Source: Eublepharis macularius
Taxonomy: Eukaryota > Chordata > Lepidosauria > Squamata > Eublepharidae
Assembly: GCF_028583425.1 (NCBI RefSeq)
Contig: NC_072793.1
Coordinates: 60,145,028-60,209,027, forward strand
Reading direction: 5' to 3'
DNA: 64,000 nt
Shown here piece after piece: positions 52,801-64,000 of this stretch (position 1 is its first letter; the number at the start of each line of letters is the position of its first letter). The notes below the pieces were generated by a model. That model was not told where the DNA came from and did no database searches. It saw nothing but the letters and a program-made list of their open reading frames with translations. The translations under genes were made by a program, and so were the position numbers.

Positions 52801-55747
52801 AAAACATTTCTTTTTACTCCTGCTTTTAACAAAGGGGTTTTCTCTTTTTTATGGCCTAGTTCTGGCCTGAGGAGAGTTTTATCAATATTATTTTAGACAG
52901 CTGTGCTGTTATGCCCTGGCTTATTTTTACTAGTTGTTTATTACTGGCATGTTTTTACTAAGTCTGATTTTTTTAAAAAAAACTAGGATTGATTTATTTT
53001 TATTGGTATGATTTGTTTTTATTGTTACTTGCTTCACTTTATTTTGTTTTAGTGGTAAGATGCCTTCAGCACATTGGGAGAAGCAGCATACACATTTTTT
53101 CAATGAATGAATTAGCTCCAAATTATAGAAGCACCCAAATTTCGATGTCACAGTAAACTGAAAGACTGATTTTGGTTTAGTAAGCTTAGATTCTCATCTC
53201 CACACATAAGGAAAGGAGGGACGATGAGTATGGACATGAGAATATTCCAGGCTTGAGCTCACTGGAAGCTAACTGGGGTTTATTTGTAACATTTGAATAG
53301 AATCTTGACAAGCATCATGGCTGCGATGATTGGAATGCAGGTCTCCTAATGCTCTGCTGGGTCATTATTATTGCTTAAACCCTCAAGCTGTAAACAGATA
53401 AGTTATCCCAATTTAGAGGTTTGACAATAATGAGATACCACAAACACCTGATGAAATCAATGGGATGTGTGACTACTTAGTGCAGCTGAAGACCACACCA
53501 AAGATAAGGCTTACGAAATCATGTTTGAACATTTATCCTACCAAGTCAAGATTACCTTTGAACAGAATACAATTAGAGGAAGGGCCACAACACGTATCGA
53601 AAGGAGGAAGAAAATATTAAACTAATGGGTGAAAGATTTATTGACACACTGGGTTTCAAGTTTCCTTAGACATGTTTTGAATATCTTGGTCCTCCTCAAG
53701 AATAAGAGCTCAACATTTATTCAGTTCAGTCGTCAAAGAATCTGCACTCTCTATTTAAGACTTTCACTGTTCAAAGCTAGGCTCTGCTGGGGTATAAATG
53801 GCTTTAAAATTTCAGACAAATTCATGGAGTTTAGGTCCATCAGCGGCTACTGGCCACAGTGACTAAAGGGAACCCCCACATTCACAAGCAGTAAACCCGG
53901 GAATACCAGTTTTAGGGGCCAACATCAGGAGAAGACCTTGGCCTCTATACCCGGTTTGTTCACCCTCCTGGGCAACTAACTGGTCATTGTGTGAAACAAG
54001 ATGCTGGACTTGATGGAGGACTGGTCCAGTCCAGCAGGGCTCTTCTTCTTTTATGCTCTGCTTCTAAAATATGGACATGGACAGCCAGCAAAATAAGCAG
54101 ATCCAGACTCCTCAGACTACTAGATTGTTCTGAAGCAGGGACAACTCTCAGATAAGTGGACTTTAATTTGTGTCTGCCTTGTTGGGGACAGGACAGTTTG
54201 CTGGAAGACAGTCACAGGTTCTGCTCTTCCAAATCAGTCGAGAGGGAACTAGGAAAGATCCTTAAAGATAAGGATGTCTCTCTGAGGACCAGGATCAAGA
54301 TAATCCACACTATGGTATTCCCTGTTACTATGTATGGATGTGAAAGTTGGACAATAAGAAAAGCTAATGGGAAGAAAATTGACTCATTTAAAATGTGGTG
54401 CTGGAGGAGAGTTTTGTGGTTACTGTGGATAGCCAAAAAGACAAATAACTGGGTTCTAGATCACATCAAGCCTGAATTCTCCCTAGAAGTTAAAATGACA
54501 AAACTGAAGCTATTGTACTTTGGTCACATCATGAGAAGACAAGACACTCTGGAAAAGTCAATAATGCTAGGAAAAGTTGAAGGCATTAAGAAGCATGGAT
54601 GGCACAAAACAAGATGGCTTGACTCGATAAAAGAAACCACATCATCCAGTCTGCAAGATCTGAGAAAGTCTGTTAATGATAGGACCTTCTGGAGGTGTTT
54701 CATTCATAAGATCACTATAGGTTGGAGGGGATTCGATGGCACATTCACACGCACAGTGGCAGGTTCAATTCCTGGTTAGTTAAAAGGAGACCAGGTATTG
54801 GGAGAAATCCTTCTGTGCCAGAGATTCTGGCAAGTCACCACCAGTTGAACTACACTGAGGGCTGACACGGTATAAAGCAGCTTCTCATGCTCATCCACTA
54901 CCCCTTTTACATTCATCCTTCCTCCAGGATTTTATTCTAACAATAACCCTGTGAAGTAAATTGAGCTGAAAATGACTGGCCCAAGGTTACCCAGACTTCC
55001 ATGACAGAGTGGGGATATGGTCCATATCCAAGTCTGGAATTCTAGCCACTACACCATGCAGGCATAATAAACTCAATGCCAGTCTGCCCACAGGCACCAG
55101 GTAGCTGGAAGCTTCTAAGGCACTGCCAAGCAGAGGTGCCCCCAGTGCCCCACAACACTGTGAAAGATAGGGGAGGGGGCAACACATTCAAGGAAGCTCT
55201 CAGAGATGGGCAACTCTTACAGTGCGATCCTATGCATCGGTACCCGTGCTGAAATGGATTAATTCTGCCGAGGGCTGCCCGGTTAGAAGGGACCTGGCGC
55301 GACCAACCCATCGCCTAGTCGCGATTCGCCATGCCTGAGCCAAAGAAGACCGAGGGAGAGGATGCATGGAAGGAGAAGACGAGAGGGGGCTTTGCCTCGT
55401 GGCTTCCGAAGAGTTCCGGGCAGCAAAGGGGAGGCGCTGGAAGGCAGAAGCCCCTCGCCGGAGAAGCCTCCCCTGCCCAGTTACGCGCTTGGGGGGGGAA
55501 CGCACGCACCCCCCCTCCCCAATCCTCTAAAGCAGGGGCGCTAAAGGACCCGCGAAGAACGGGAGCGGGAGACCCCGAAAAGGCGGGTCGGGAGAAAGGC
55601 GAGGCTTTCCGGAAAGCGGGAGGCACTCCTCCCGCGGAGGAGACGATCGGAAATGGCCACCGTCACGCCGCCCGCTCTGTACCTGTCGCAGCGAAGCCGC
55701 TGAAGCAAAGGGCTGATGAGGCTCCGCAAAGAGCCACCCGCTGCCAT
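43492..55747 (-). CDS. GRPEL2: GrpE-like 2, mitochondrial nucleotide-exchange factor, complete, 4 coding exons
   Basis: Co-chaperone that promotes ADP release from mitochondrial Hsp70 (mortalin) in the matrix. Exons: 55683-55747, 45682-45838, 44640-44721 and 43492-43844; all GT-AG and in frame, total 218 residues (225 in human). Residues 1-35 form an Arg/Ser-rich, acid-poor targeting presequence (MAAGGSLRSLISPLLQRLR). A long helix follows at about 60-100 (KLKEQVRDLTERYQRAL), and the beta-wing domain at the end holds GYKLHGRTIRHA. The block FCRDLVEVADILEKTT and the end VAVESQ favour GRPEL2 over GRPEL1, as does linkage to PCYOX1L and AFAP1L1. Position 84 is Ser where human GRPEL2 has Cys87, the reported redox switch. 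Intron 1 is 9.8 kb and full of retroelements. Confidence 0.94.
44640..44721 (-). CDS. GRPEL2: GRPEL2 coding exon 3
   Basis: Acceptor TTTGTGTGCAG, donor GTAAGT. It encodes ERYQRALTDSENVRRRTQKF and VEDAKLF. Confidence 0.94.
45682..45838 (-). CDS. GRPEL2: GRPEL2 coding exon 2
   Basis: Acceptor GTCATTTCAG, donor GTAAGT. It encodes SSLFAFSTAAQQRS through LKEQVRDLT, spanning the presequence end and the start of the helix. Confidence 0.93.
45960..46186. mobile_element. Charlie-like hAT miniature element in GRPEL2 intron 1
   Basis: The ends TGGTGGTTCCCAAAC and GGTTGGGAACCACTG are inverted repeats of the Charlie type. Flanking octamers CATTAAGG and GTCTAAGG agree at 5 of 8. 227 bp, non-coding. Confidence 0.72.
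46445..46532. mobile_element. Short foldback element, copy 3
   Basis: CACAGTGCAATCCTAAGCAG and ACTTAGGATTGTACAG form the two arms. Best preserved copy of the family at 2822. Confidence 0.7.
46533..48136. other. GRPEL2 intron 1, unannotated part
   Basis: No exon or bounded repeat recognised. Confidence 0.45.
48137..48325 (-). mobile_element. tRNA-derived SINE
   Basis: On the - strand: a head ending GCATGCAGAAGGTTTCAGG, B box GGTTCAATCCTTG, then TTAAAGGATCTGGCAGTAG and a GTATAAGGCAGCTTCGTG end. Same family as 23481 and 62165. Confidence 0.78.
48326..49654. other. GRPEL2 intron 1, unannotated part
   Basis: No exon or bounded repeat recognised. Confidence 0.4.
49655..49880 (-). mobile_element. 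LINE 3' end (CR1/L2-like)
   Basis: On the - strand it ends with TGTAACCCGCCCTGAGCCCG and CGGGATAGAAGTTAAATTAA, the usual 'CCGCCCTGAG...AAATAAATAAA' terminus of these LINEs. Confidence 0.6.
50025..50102 (+). other. Short upstream open frame in the LINE 5' UTR
   Basis: A 25-codon frame (MSDAPLRRSERKRPSTLSGR start, TAG stop) begins at the first ATG of the element, 382 bp before ORF1. Its role, if any, is unknown. Confidence 0.35.
50407..51341 (+). pseudogene. LINE ORF1 (L1 ORF1p-like), frameshifted
   Basis: The first frame (MATKKQSPALGKSVSAALKG...) runs to a stop at 50640. The second frame resumes in the same region (AEKSARESASLVKATNKELK) and continues to 51341. The break sits in a run of 10 G. 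The second frame carries the RNA-binding C-terminal half, including DFSSKRIRDTI and KILKDVPFLVRKRRFKYKKF. About 300 residues in total, the usual length for ORF1p. A second G-run near 51205 probably shifts the end. Confidence 0.8.
51692..51795 (-). mobile_element. SINE fragment
   Basis: On the - strand it resembles the 3' half of a MIR-like SINE (AACAGAGGTGGGAAGAACCG and CACCTTGAGTTCCTTGG). Short and old. Confidence 0.35.
51800..52599. other. GRPEL2 intron 1, unannotated part
   Basis: No gene. The last 400 bp may be an older part of the LINE that follows. Confidence 0.4.
52600..53110 (+). mobile_element. L2/CR1-clade LINE 3' end
   Basis: The + strand encodes ARDRAFLEVAPRLWNALPPD, the conserved C-terminal motif of these reverse transcriptases, with one stop shortly after. 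A 3' UTR ending AGCAGCATACACATTTTTTC...AATGAATGAA follows. Confidence 0.75.
53812..54058 (+). repeat. Interspersed repeat common in squamates
   Basis: Blocks ATTCATGGAGTTTAGGTCCA, GCTACTGGCCACAGTGACTA and GGTCCAGTCCAGCAGGGCTC match a repeat I know from reptile genomes. Its class is uncertain (LINE 3' UTR or SINE). Confidence 0.5.
54215..54742 (+). mobile_element. Bov-B (RTE clade) LINE 3' end, open frame intact
   Basis: One uninterrupted frame encodes the Bov-B C-terminus: MVFPVTMYGCESWTIRKA, WCWRRVLWLLWIAKKTN, LKLLYFGHIMRRQDTLEKS, IMLGKVEGIKKHG, ending GFDGT. No reverse-transcriptase core is included, so the element is 5'-truncated. The open frame over about 175 codons suggests a modest age. 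It lies in GRPEL2 intron 1, antisense to the gene. Confidence 0.85.
54755..54900 (+). mobile_element. tRNA-derived SINE, partial
   Basis: B-box-like GGTTCAATTCC, then TTAGTTAAAAGGAGACCAGG and an end GGTATAAAGCAGCTTCTCAT. The head is shortened. It begins just after the Bov-B end. Confidence 0.6.
54930..55068 (-). mobile_element. MIR-like or tRNA SINE fragment
   Basis: On the - strand: head TGGTGTAGTGGCTAGAATTC, core GGTAACCTTGGGCCAGTCAT, then TTTACTTCACAGGGTTATTG. Confidence 0.7.
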
Positions 55748-55960
55748 CGTCTCGCCGCCGGACTGAGCAGAGCGCGCTTGGCCACCGGGCGCTGACCGCG
55801 GGGGAGAGCGGCGGTTACTACATCTCCCGTCAGCCACCTCGTCTCCAGCCCCCGTCAGCCATCGCGCCGCACCTGGGCTTCTGCCTCCTGGTTGGCCGTC
55901 TTCTTTCAACGCTTTCGGGCTTTATGGCGCTAGGCGACCTCCTGGTAGGGTAGGAATGGG
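55250..55960 (-). promoter_or_regulatory. GRPEL2: GRPEL2 promoter CpG island
   Basis: About 0.7 kb dense in CpG around GRPEL2 exon 1 with no TATA box. Open frames on both strands here are GC-driven. Confidence 0.75.
55683..55747 (-). CDS. GRPEL2: GRPEL2 coding exon 1
   Basis: It encodes MAAGGSLRSLISPLLQRLRCD plus two bases of Arg22; donor GTACAG. The ATG has G at +4. An in-frame ATG further upstream (55909) would add 54 poorly conserved residues and lies in the CpG island, so I preferred this one. Confidence 0.85.
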
Positions 55961-56924
55961 ACGGAACTCGGCTAAAATTCCACACCTTTAAGGTTTGCTA
56001 CCTTTCCCCCCCTAGCGAGGACAGCCTTTAACCGCTACGTGGCGGAACGGATAGAAATCCAACAGGTGTAGCGTGCATTTGCAACGTGGACCACTCTCCT
56101 ACTTGTTACCCAGCCTTGCCTTTCAGCGATCGAAGGCTTGGCTGCCTCTTCAGAAATAGGGAAAGTATTGCCTACAACTCGGCCAAAGCAACCCCCGTCC
56201 TCAAGTTATCCTTCTTTAAGGCCAATTGAATAGCTACGTCCTTCAAAGTACAGGCAGCAAGCCTGTGTACTCTTAGCGGAACATGTTTCCGAAGGAGAGT
56301 TCATCAGATCAGGTTGTTTAATGATAACACCAGAAGTACCTTTTAGAAACGATACTTCCACAGAAAAGAAGACTTACCACCACAAGCACCAAAATAAATT
56401 GTTAAAATTAGATTACTACCAAACCTCCACATAAAATCCCCACACAAACTTTATCTGGGACATATTTTTGGGAGTTATTTCAACGAGAAAATCTACGCTT
56501 CAACCGTGGATTGCAGTCCTAATCTAGCTATTCCCCCCCCCCCCCTTTCCACGTTTCCTGGAAATCCGCCTCCCCTCCCCAATGGGTTTAGGATGGGTAC
56601 AACTGGATTGGGTAGTTGCATTTTTGTATTTTAACATAGTTGTTGTATTTCAGAACAGCACCTTCACAAATTAAAACAAAACTGGAACTAAAAATGTACC
56701 CATCTGTACATCTGTGTAGGAAAGCAGTGGTAGAGGTGTCATTCCCAGGTAACTACCTCCTTTCAAAACAATGCTTGTCCAAATGAACAGCTCTTACACT
56801 GCAATAAACTGTTATGTCAGTACAGCTGCCACCACAAGACTTGACTTGCCTCTCTTAGGATGCTACTCTAACTACTTCTAGCCAAACTACTATGGACAAG
56901 AGATCATCCACAGATTTAAAAATT
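55961..56924. other. Intergenic sequence upstream of GRPEL2
   Basis: Unique-looking sequence with a run of about 13 C near 56535. No gene recognised. Confidence 0.4.
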
Positions 56925-57150
56925 TTAAGAGCTGCTGTAGGACAGCAGTTAAGTGGTTGGGCTGCAAAAAAAGCATTCTGCTGGTTTGACTCCCACTACT
57001 ACCATGAGCTCAGCAGGTGGCCTTGGATAAGCCACTTTGCTCAGCCCCAGCTTCCCAGCTGTATTGTGGGGATAATAACAACACTGACTCTGTTCACCGC
57101 TCTGAGTGGGGCACTAATATGTCTAGAAAAGTGATCTATAAGCATTTTAA
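56925..57150 (+). mobile_element. MIR-like core SINE
   Basis: AGCAGTTAAGTGGTTGGGCT, GGTGGCCTTGGATAAGCCAC and TTGTGGGGATAATAACAACA follow the order of MIR (tRNA head, core, 3' segment). Confidence 0.65.
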
Positions 57151-58596
57151 GTGGGAGGATGCAGAATGTGTATTCACAGTGGTGGGTCTTTACAAATGAA
57201 ATCAGATGAGCTTCCTGAAAACAAGAAAATGATTCAGTTCTGTGGCTGTGCTGTAAGGGAGGCAGCTGCTACTGTCTCTTGGGGAGCTAAGTTTTGTGAA
57301 TGGTGGCCATATGGCTGGAAGTGACTAGTATTGATTCCTCCTGAGCCGACTGCCCGGGTGCGAAGTGAGCTCCAGAGACACTGGTGATGCCACTGGGGCT
57401 AGTTGTATTCCAGCTGTTGACACCGTTGATCTGGGAGGCTTGTCGTTTCTCAAACTTCTTCCCGTGCCACCCTGCACAGGGCAGCAGCATTTCCACTGCA
57501 CTTGTGCAGGGGAAGAAGCCCCACACCCAAACCCTGGTAATATCTGGCTGCTGAGTGTAAGCTTGGAAAGGGGCATTTTTTCACATCAACACTTTCTGAA
57601 GGAAGGACACTAGGAAGAGGCACTGAAACATCTGTCCACCAGCAGTGTGTTTTGCAAATCCATTGTAGTTTTCATTAATGTTACCTTGATGCCATATATT
57701 GCGGTGATTTAAAAAAAGGATCTTCCGAAAACTACAAACAGATAACGAAGCCGGTAGAACTTCAATGCTGGTCTCAAAGATTGTGTGTTTTTGGACTCAA
57801 CTTCTATACTCATGAGACTGTGCCCCACTTCCACCCAAAGAGGTGCTATTTTTAAAATAGCAAACCTGGCAATTTATCCCTCCTTAACCATTTCAGTGAC
57901 ACATGAACAGCTTTGTGTGCCACTGCTCTGCTGCTTATAGGTACTGAAAGCTGGTCCTGGCCCATTAACATCAGTTTATGTTGTTTGCCAGTACAATAGC
58001 CCAGGTGGAGATGCTGCTACAAATTATCACACTGACAAGCACAGCACTCCACATCTCTAACCTACTTGTTTGACAGCGTAACAGCTTGTAGCACCGTGTC
58101 ACACAGCACCCTAAAACTCCGATGCCAAACTCATTAACTTGGAACTAGCTCTACTACAATCTGTCAAATTTGTTGAACAAAATATATTGAAGATCTAGGG
58201 CTTAGTCGGCTTACAGATAAGCAACTTGTTTTTGTCACCTCTAGCTATATATAATGTTTATCCTCCTGAAAGCCAGAGACAATCACAATTCTGTCCTAAA
58301 CTTGAGCCATTTTGAATTTACTAATTTTGGATAATGCACTTCTTACAGTTTGAGTTCAAATTATTAATCCCACTTTTCCGTAACATAAAAGCAATAATAT
58401 CTGAACCCACATAGTTAAAATTACAGTCAGTGATCCAGTTGATGATGCGCCCCTCCACCTTTCAGGAAGGACTTTGATTAAGTGTGCATACATGTCCAAG
58501 TGCGTGCAAACATAACTGACTTCAGGAGATGCATTTACAACTCCACATTGCCAAAAGACATGAAAGGATGCACAAAACTCTGTACAAAGTTCATGT
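57151..58596. other. Intergenic sequence between GRPEL2 and AFAP1L1
   Basis: No gene recognised. Confidence 0.4.
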
Positions 58597-58602
58597 TTTA
58601 TT
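58597..58602 (-). terminator. AFAP1L1: AFAP1L1 candidate poly(A) signal
   Basis: AATAAA on the - strand (CCCAATAAAACATG), followed by a G/T-rich stretch. It would give a 3' UTR of about 1.5 kb. An alternative lies at 59729-59734. Confidence 0.45.
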
Positions 58603-60110
58603 GGGGGTAGCCAAAGGAGAGGATCCAGATTGTAAAGTGCAGACAATTCTTAAATAGCAAAATGTATGCCACAATATGAATCCAGAAAGAGACAAGCATC
58701 CCACCCACCTCCCCCTATAACAAAAAGTAGGTCACTACAGCTTCTGGTTTGTTGGAATGACACAGCAGAAGGCTGACTGCTTTGGCCTTCTTTCCAGGCC
58801 TCTCTCAGGTTTTAGTTCTTTTCACATTCCATGGATTCAGCAAGCCTGAAACTGATCAGAGGCGCTGGACTCTACATTACAAAAATCTGTTTCCTAACCC
58901 TCTCTTCCATCAGAGAGAATTTTGTTTTTTAAAAAGTGGCAGCATAGTATTTTTAAGTGAGTGCACATATTGTCTTCGGGCAGCTGCTTTGTAGAGGAGA
59001 AAGCCTTCGGCAGTACTTCAGTTGACCAGAGAGAGCGCTCTTTTTAAAAACAGTTCTGGTGCTGGAAAACATTTTACAGAAATGGGTTCTTTCGAGATAT
59101 CAATTCATTTGTTCTCCCTCTTCTCTCATGTATTCCAAGTCTGCTGTGCAGCTATGAAGAGGTGGGCAAATGGACCATTACAGCAGCTAGGCAGAAAAAC
59201 ATTTAGACTGTCCTCAAAGAAAAAAAAATACTTCATGACCTTCGGTTTATATTGATCTTACTTAAACACATTAATTATAAACCTCACAAGGCAGCTTGAG
59301 TGCTACTATGAAAGCTGACAAGAGTACTCCTACTACAGGTCAGTACTGGCCCACCTGAGCTTTAAAACCTGACTCAGTGTTGTCAAAGGCTTCTTCCTGT
59401 TGGGCACTTGCTGTGTCACTGTCTCTGGTCTGTCGACAGTCTTGCTTTGCTCTAGCTGCCCTGATCTAGTTTGGCAGGAAGCAGGACAGCGAAACAGGCT
59501 CAGTGGCTGTAAATAGCATCCTCTGAGAGGACTGATTGCAAGGCACTTCTGTGTCATGCCTCATTTCCTTGAGATGAAAAATGCTCTCCTGGGTTCAAAT
59601 GTGAGAGGAATTGCAGTGAGAAAGTTAAAGGGACTTGCCCAAGGTCTATGGCCGAATTGACTGAATGAGGACTCCGAACAATCTCATCATATCTCCCCAC
59701 CAGGCCAAAACAGCCACATTGCTGTTGCTTTATTACCAAGAACAGAATGCATCCATCCAGATAGCTGGCATGCCAGACCTATTTGAAGTGCTCCTTCTTG
59801 GCCATTCAAAGAGGAGTATTTTGAGAACACACATTTTTTTTAAAAAGATCCTTGAAAGGATTCCCTTTCCCACCCTGCCTCCCAAACTGCCCCCCCCATT
59901 ACCCACACCAGTTCTCAAAAGCCCATCTTGTTAATCCTTGTTTCCACTGGAGGGTGGGTGAGCTTCCCTACTGAAGAACCAAGTTCCCCAGCAGCCTTTT
60001 TGTAGTCTCCGTGAGGGATGAAAGGCCCTGGAACTGCTTTAGCCTTTCTCAAATGTGTCCCAATGCTTGAAAGGAGGTTTCCTTGGTGATGCAGGCTCAG
60101 TGACCCTTAT
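58603..60110 (-). other. AFAP1L1: AFAP1L1 3' UTR (inferred)
   Basis: Repeat-free non-coding sequence after the AFAP1L1 stop codon. Confidence 0.4.
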
Positions 60111-63143
<3,033 letters not shown>

Positions 63144-63356
63144 TCAACCAGTGCCTACCATTTGGCCCTAGACAAAAATCAAAGCCGAGGAGCTCAGAAG
63201 ATGAGTGAGTGTTTGCAACAGTAAAGGCAAATGGAGGTGACTTTTCTCCTCTCACTAGTGGGAGAGCTGGGAATTAGGAGCTTTAGGCCTCTATCTAGCA
63301 CAAGGTGAACTGCATTAAGCTTATATTTTTTGCTTGTGACCTGGGACAGGATGGAA

Positions 63357-63565
63357 GCCAGCCAGTGTAGTGGTTAAGAGTGTTGTATGAAGATCTGGGA
63401 GACCCAGGTTCAAATCCCTGCTCTCCATGAAATATACTAGGTGATCTTGGGCCACTAGTGCCTAACCTACATCACAGGGTTGTGTGGAGAAAATGGAGGC
63501 AGGGAGGAACTTCCTGGAGAGTCTTGAAGGAAGAGTAAGGTAAAAAAATGTACTAAAATAAAAGT
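63357..63565 (+). mobile_element. tRNA-derived SINE in an AFAP1L1 intron
   Basis: Head GCCAGTGTAGTGGTTAAGAG, B box GGTTCAAATCCC, core GGTGATCTTGGGCCACTAG and an AT-rich end near 63560. It is antisense to AFAP1L1. Confidence 0.82.
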
Positions 63566-64000
63566 TAATAAAAAGGCTGAATAGACATATTTCCCCCCCA
63601 GCTTTCACAAACATATCCATGCATTATTCATAGAAGAAATTCTTATTCCAGTAGATGGTGCTATTGCACTTTCCTTGGCCCACCTCAAAGGAAAAATGAA
63701 ATTATTTCTGTGACCAATTTGAAGCAATGCTGACTTGGCAGTACTGAGCAGAAATAAATGGATTTTTGTAGGTAGCATATATCCAGCACAAAGCAGTAAG
63801 TGCTGAGCCAAGAAGTAAGATACAAAGTCAGACAGCAGCTCTGTTAATACTTGGAGAGGATCAACATCAAGCCAAAACTGCCACATAACTTGTTGGAGTT
63901 TTTCAGCAGTTTCATCATGAACAACATAGCCCTCCTTCTGATCCTAATGACTAGGAAAAAAGGAGGGATGCTTCAGCAGAGGTCACTGAAGGGTTCAGCG
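63566..64000. other. AFAP1L1 intron sequence to the window end
   Basis: A 93-codon open frame on the - strand (63605-63886) is hydrophobic and resembles no AFAP exon. Nothing else recognised. Confidence 0.4.

Noticed and set aside
55331-55795. 154-codon frame on the + strand at the GRPEL2 promoter
   Set aside because: GC-driven, antisense to GRPEL2 exon 1; no recognised homology.
63605-63886. 93-codon - strand frame as a further AFAP1L1 exon
   Set aside because: Hydrophobic composition, no splice sites at sensible positions and no similarity to the AFAP coiled-coil or PH regions I know.

Overview
The window looks like a piece of a squamate reptile (lizard-type) nuclear chromosome. It has spliced vertebrate genes with GT-AG introns, two promoter CpG islands at recognised genes, and a squamate-style repeat mix: a Bov-B LINE, CR1/L2-clade LINE tails, L1-type LINEs, Penelope-like fragments, tRNA-derived SINEs, a 5S-rRNA-derived SINE family and many small hAT-type elements. 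Genus and species cannot be read from the sequence.

Four host genes are present. IL17B lies on the + strand (complete, 3 coding exons, 15.8-22.3 kb). PCYOX1L (complete, 6 coding exons, 25.2-32.6 kb), GRPEL2 (complete, 4 coding exons, 43.5-55.7 kb) and the last three coding exons of AFAP1L1 (60.1-63.1 kb) lie on the - strand. All exons were placed by hand from splice sites, and the reading frame closes across every junction. The order AFAP1L1-GRPEL2-PCYOX1L-IL17B with IL17B convergent is the order I know from human 5q32, here inverted. The four genes are neighbours by ancestry, not one pathway: a secreted cytokine, a FAD-dependent prenylcysteine-oxidase-like enzyme, a mitochondrial Hsp70 nucleotide-exchange factor and an actin-filament-associated adaptor.

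Layout. 1-15.8 kb is gene-free and dense in transposons: about nine copies of one hAT-type miniature element, two SINEs, a 1.7-kb TIR-bounded element with a CpG-rich core (6.7-8.4 kb), and a nest in which a foldback element holds both a LINE tail and a hAT element (12.5-14.0 kb). 15.8-23.0 kb is IL17B. 23.9-32.9 kb is PCYOX1L with its CpG island. 32.9-43.4 kb is gene-poor and holds a roughly 150-bp satellite in two inverted arrays, Penelope and CR1 fragments, and probably the GRPEL2 3' UTR. 43.5-55.9 kb is GRPEL2. Its 9.8-kb first intron holds a 1.5-kb LINE with a 5' UTR, a frameshifted ORF1 and a 3' tail but no ORF2, between perfect 19-bp target-site duplications, plus a Bov-B 3' end. 58.6-64.0 kb is the 3' part of AFAP1L1.

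The observations I rank highest are the ORF1-only (HAL1-like) LINE, the CpG-rich TIR element, the inverted satellite arrays, the loss in GRPEL2 of the residue matching the human redox-switch cysteine, and a strongly basic loop in IL17B. I found no clearly new multi-gene system.
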